64,000 nucleotides of DNA. Source: Geodermatophilus saharensis. Its GTDB lineage: Bacteria > Actinomycetota > Actinomycetes > Mycobacteriales > Geodermatophilaceae. Below are positions 62,351 to 64,000 of this stretch, one piece after another. The position numbers and the translations under genes were made by a program. The notes beneath the pieces were generated by a model. That model saw nothing but the letters and a program-made list of their open reading frames with translations. It did not search any database and was not told the origin of the DNA. The DNA lies in NCBI RefSeq assembly GCF_900188205.1, contig NZ_FZOH01000008.1, positions 186,001-250,000 on the forward strand. The letters run 5' to 3'. The number at the start of each line of letters is the position of its first letter. The first letter of the stretch is position 1.

Positions 62351-62742
62351 GCACCCCACCTCCCACCGTCTGGCCCGCCTTCCGCGCCGCCGACGCCCCC
62401 GCCCTCATCCGCTGGCTGGTCGACGTCCTGGGCTTCACCGAGACCCTCGTCGTCCGCGACGGCGACCTGGTCGTGCACGCCGAGCTGGCCTGGCCGCCCG
62501 GCGGCGGCGTGATGCTCGGCTCCGCCCGCGACGACGGCGGCTGGCCGGTCCGCCCCGGCGGCAGCGGCGCCTACCTGGTCACCGACGACGTCGCCGCCGT
62601 CTGGGCGCGGGTGCGGGCCGCCGGTGCCGAGGTGCTGCGGCCGCTCACCGAGCCCGAGCACGGCGGCAAGGAGTTCTCCGTGCGCGACCCCGAGGGCAAC
62701 AGCTGGAGCGTCGGCGACTACCGCGGGGCGCCCCGCGCGTGA
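62347..62742 (+). CDS. VOC family (glyoxalase/bleomycin-resistance-type) protein
   Basis: The 131-residue protein starts VWPAFRAADAPALIRWLVDVLGFTETL and ends GGKEFSVRDPEGNSWSVGDYRG, the typical pattern of VOC metal-dependent enzymes or binding proteins. The pairing with an AraC regulator upstream is common for stress or resistance functions. Substrate unknown. ATG at 62347 overlaps the AraC gene by 4 bp. Confidence 0.85.
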   Translation: MSTPPPTVWPAFRAADAPALIRWLVDVLGFTETLVVRDGDLVVHAELAWPPGGGVMLGSARDDGGWPVRPGGSGAYLVTDDVAAVWARVRAAGAEVLRPLTEPEHGGKEFSVRDPEGNSWSVGDYRGAPRA

Positions 62743-62815
62743 CCGAGCTCGCGAGGTCACGCAGGTGCGCAGCACGGCCCGACACGATGCCGACGAGCGT
62801 CAGCGAGGAGGCAGC

Positions 62816-63133
62816 GTGACGGAGGACGACGTCCGCGCCCTGGCCCTCGCCCTCCCGGAGGTCACCGAGGCCGACCACCACGGCCGCCCGTCGTTCCGGC
62901 TGGGCACCGCCGTGCTCGCCACGCTGTGGGCACCCGGCATCCTCAACGTCATGGTCGGGGAGTCGGAGGCGCGGGCGGCCGAGGGCGGCGCGGTCGCGCT
63001 GCTGTGGTGGGGGAAGCGGCTCTCGGGCGTGCAGGTCGACCTCGCCCGGGCCGAGGAGGCCACCGTCGCCGACCTGCTCGACGACGCCTGGAGCCGCCGC
63101 GCCCCGGCCCGGCTGCGGCAGACCCGCCCGTGA
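62816..63133 (+). CDS. MmcQ/YjbR family protein
   Basis: The 105-residue protein has the MmcQ/YjbR-like start VRALALALPEVTEADHHGRPSFRLG and the middle VALLWWGKRLSGVQVDLARAEEATVADLLDDAW. Members have a CyaY-like fold and unknown function. GTG at 62816 follows GAGGAGG. Its stop overlaps the next start (GTGA), so the two are co-translated. Confidence 0.75.
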   Translation: MTEDDVRALALALPEVTEADHHGRPSFRLGTAVLATLWAPGILNVMVGESEARAAEGGAVALLWWGKRLSGVQVDLARAEEATVADLLDDAWSRRAPARLRQTRP

Positions 63134-64000
63134 GCTACCCGCGGCCGGTCCCGCTCGTCGGCGACGCCACCTCCGCCGCCCAGCGCGCCGGCGACCCCGC
63201 CGGGTGGGCCATGCCCGGCGACGCCGAGGGCCTCTACGCCGTCGTCGCCGCCCGCCGCGACGTGCGCCGGTTCCGGCCCGACCCGGTGCCCGGCGACGTC
63301 CTCCGGCGGGTGCTCGCCGCCGGGCACGCCGCGCCGTCGGTCGGGCACAGCCAGCCGTGGCGCTTCGTCGTCGTCCGCGACGCGGGCGTCCGCGACCGCG
63401 CCGCCGTCCTCACCGACCGCGAGCGGCTGCGGCAGGCCGCCCGGCTCGAGCCCGACGCCGCCCGCCGGCTGCTGGACCTGCAGCTGGAGGGCGTGCGCGA
63501 GGCGCCGCTGGGGATCGTCGTCTGCTGCGACCGGCGCACCCCGGCCGCCGGCGTCCTCGGCCGCGCCACCTTCCCCGACGCCGACCTGTGGAGCTGCGCG
63601 GCGGCCATCCAGAACCTGTGGCTGGCCGCCCGCGCCGAGGGCCTGGGCATGGGCTGGGTGACGCTGTTCCGCCCCGAGGAGCTCGCCGGCCTCGTCGGCC
63701 TGCCCGAGGGGGTGGCCACCCTCGGCTGGCTGTGCCTGGGCTGGCCCGACGAGCGCCCCCCGGCACCGGGCCTGGAGCGGGCCGGCTGGTCGCGGCGGCT
63801 GCCGCTGGACGCCGTCGTCGTCGAGGACCGGTGGCCGGCCGACGACGGCGGGCCCGCCGCTCCCCCCTCGCACCTGCGCGCCCCCGGCCGCGAGGCGGTG
63901 GTGAGCGCCCGCGACGACGCCGACCGGCTGCTGACCACCCCCGGCTCGCTGGGCGTACTCGACCGCGCCGTCGACCGGGTCGTGGCGCTGGGCCGCGGCG
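63130..64000 (+). CDS. BluB-CobT fusion (partial): DMB synthase plus start of phosphoribosyltransferase
   Basis: The visible 290 residues start with a nitroreductase-fold BluB domain: LYAVVAARRDVRRFRPDPVPGDVLRRVLAAGHAAPSVGHSQPWRFVVV and later GMGWVTLF. BluB makes 5,6-dimethylbenzimidazole from FMN, the lower ligand of vitamin B12. After a Pro/Ala linker (from about residue 240) comes LLTTPGSLGVLDRAVDRVVALGRG, the N-terminal signature of CobT, which transfers phosphoribose to DMB. The gene runs off the right edge. The fusion places both steps in one chain. Confidence 0.87.
   Translation, partial: MSYPRPVPLVGDATSAAQRAGDPAGWAMPGDAEGLYAVVAARRDVRRFRPDPVPGDVLRRVLAAGHAAPSVGHSQPWRFVVVRDAGVRDRAAVLTDRERLRQAARLEPDAARRLLDLQLEGVREAPLGIVVCCDRRTPAAGVLGRATFPDADLWSCAAAIQNLWLAARAEGLGMGWVTLFRPEELAGLVGLPEGVATLGWLCLGWPDERPPAPGLERAGWSRRLPLDAVVVEDRWPADDGGPAAPPSHLRAPGREAVVSARDDADRLLTTPGSLGVLDRAVDRVVALGRG

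Overview
The window is a very high-GC actinobacterial chromosome segment spanning the replication origin. Gene content, GTG-rich starts and order fit a Geodermatophilaceae-like organism (Blastococcus/Geodermatophilus/Modestobacter type). That placement is inference from style and synteny, not from a database match.

Left of the origin, read leftwards on the minus strand: dnaA, dnaN, gnd, recF, the DUF721/DciA gene, an uncharacterised gene and the first part of an ABC exporter cut by the window edge. The dnaA-dnaN spacer (5936-6859) has a cluster of degenerate DnaA boxes and is the best oriC candidate. The dnaA-rpmH spacer (8744-9423) carries a second, smaller cluster and the rpmH promoter.

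Right of the origin on the plus strand lies the classic operon rpmH-rnpA-yidD-yidC-jag-rsmG followed by parA-parB, with two parS sites just upstream of parA. Facing it is a minus-strand cell-wall and redox block: ddl-like ligase and aminotransferase, a CwlM-like amidase, trxA, trxB, a pseudokinase, murJ, a large secreted DUF6049-like protein and a NUDIX hydrolase. Divergent pcnA follows. The order resembles Mycobacterium Rv3907c-Rv3924c, but no sigM-like gene is present between trxB and the pseudokinase.

From 28.9 to 33.7 kb is a more variable stretch: two tandem matrixin-like metalloproteases, an MFS transporter, a YqgE protein and a lipoprotein. From 33.8 to 47.7 kb the order again matches Mycobacterium (Rv0046c-Rv0058): ino1, padR, DUF5318, a class A PBP, a DUF2029 mannosyltransferase-like protein, an endonuclease IV, rpsF-ssb-rpsR-rplI and dnaB. 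DnaB is interrupted by two inteins, one with class 3 (WCT) features and an embedded zinc-ribbon-like insertion.

From 47.8 kb to the end the content is accessory: a secreted alpha/beta hydrolase, an acetyltransferase, an Mrr-type restriction enzyme in lower-GC DNA, a fatty-acid desaturase with its ferredoxin reductase, a PucR/CdaR-type regulator, a methyltransferase, dinB, an SNF2 helicase, an esterase, a VapBC pair, an AraC regulator, a VOC protein, a MmcQ/YjbR protein and a BluB-CobT fusion cut by the right edge.

The two most unusual signals are a family of six related stop-codon-adjacent hairpins (after gnd, trxA, a lipoprotein gene, ssb, rplI and the PucR/CdaR gene) whose outer stems covary, and the doubly intein-split DnaB. 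Five parS-like sites, two of them inside coding sequences, and several genes with a -10 hexamer directly before the start codon (probable leaderless mRNAs) are also notable.
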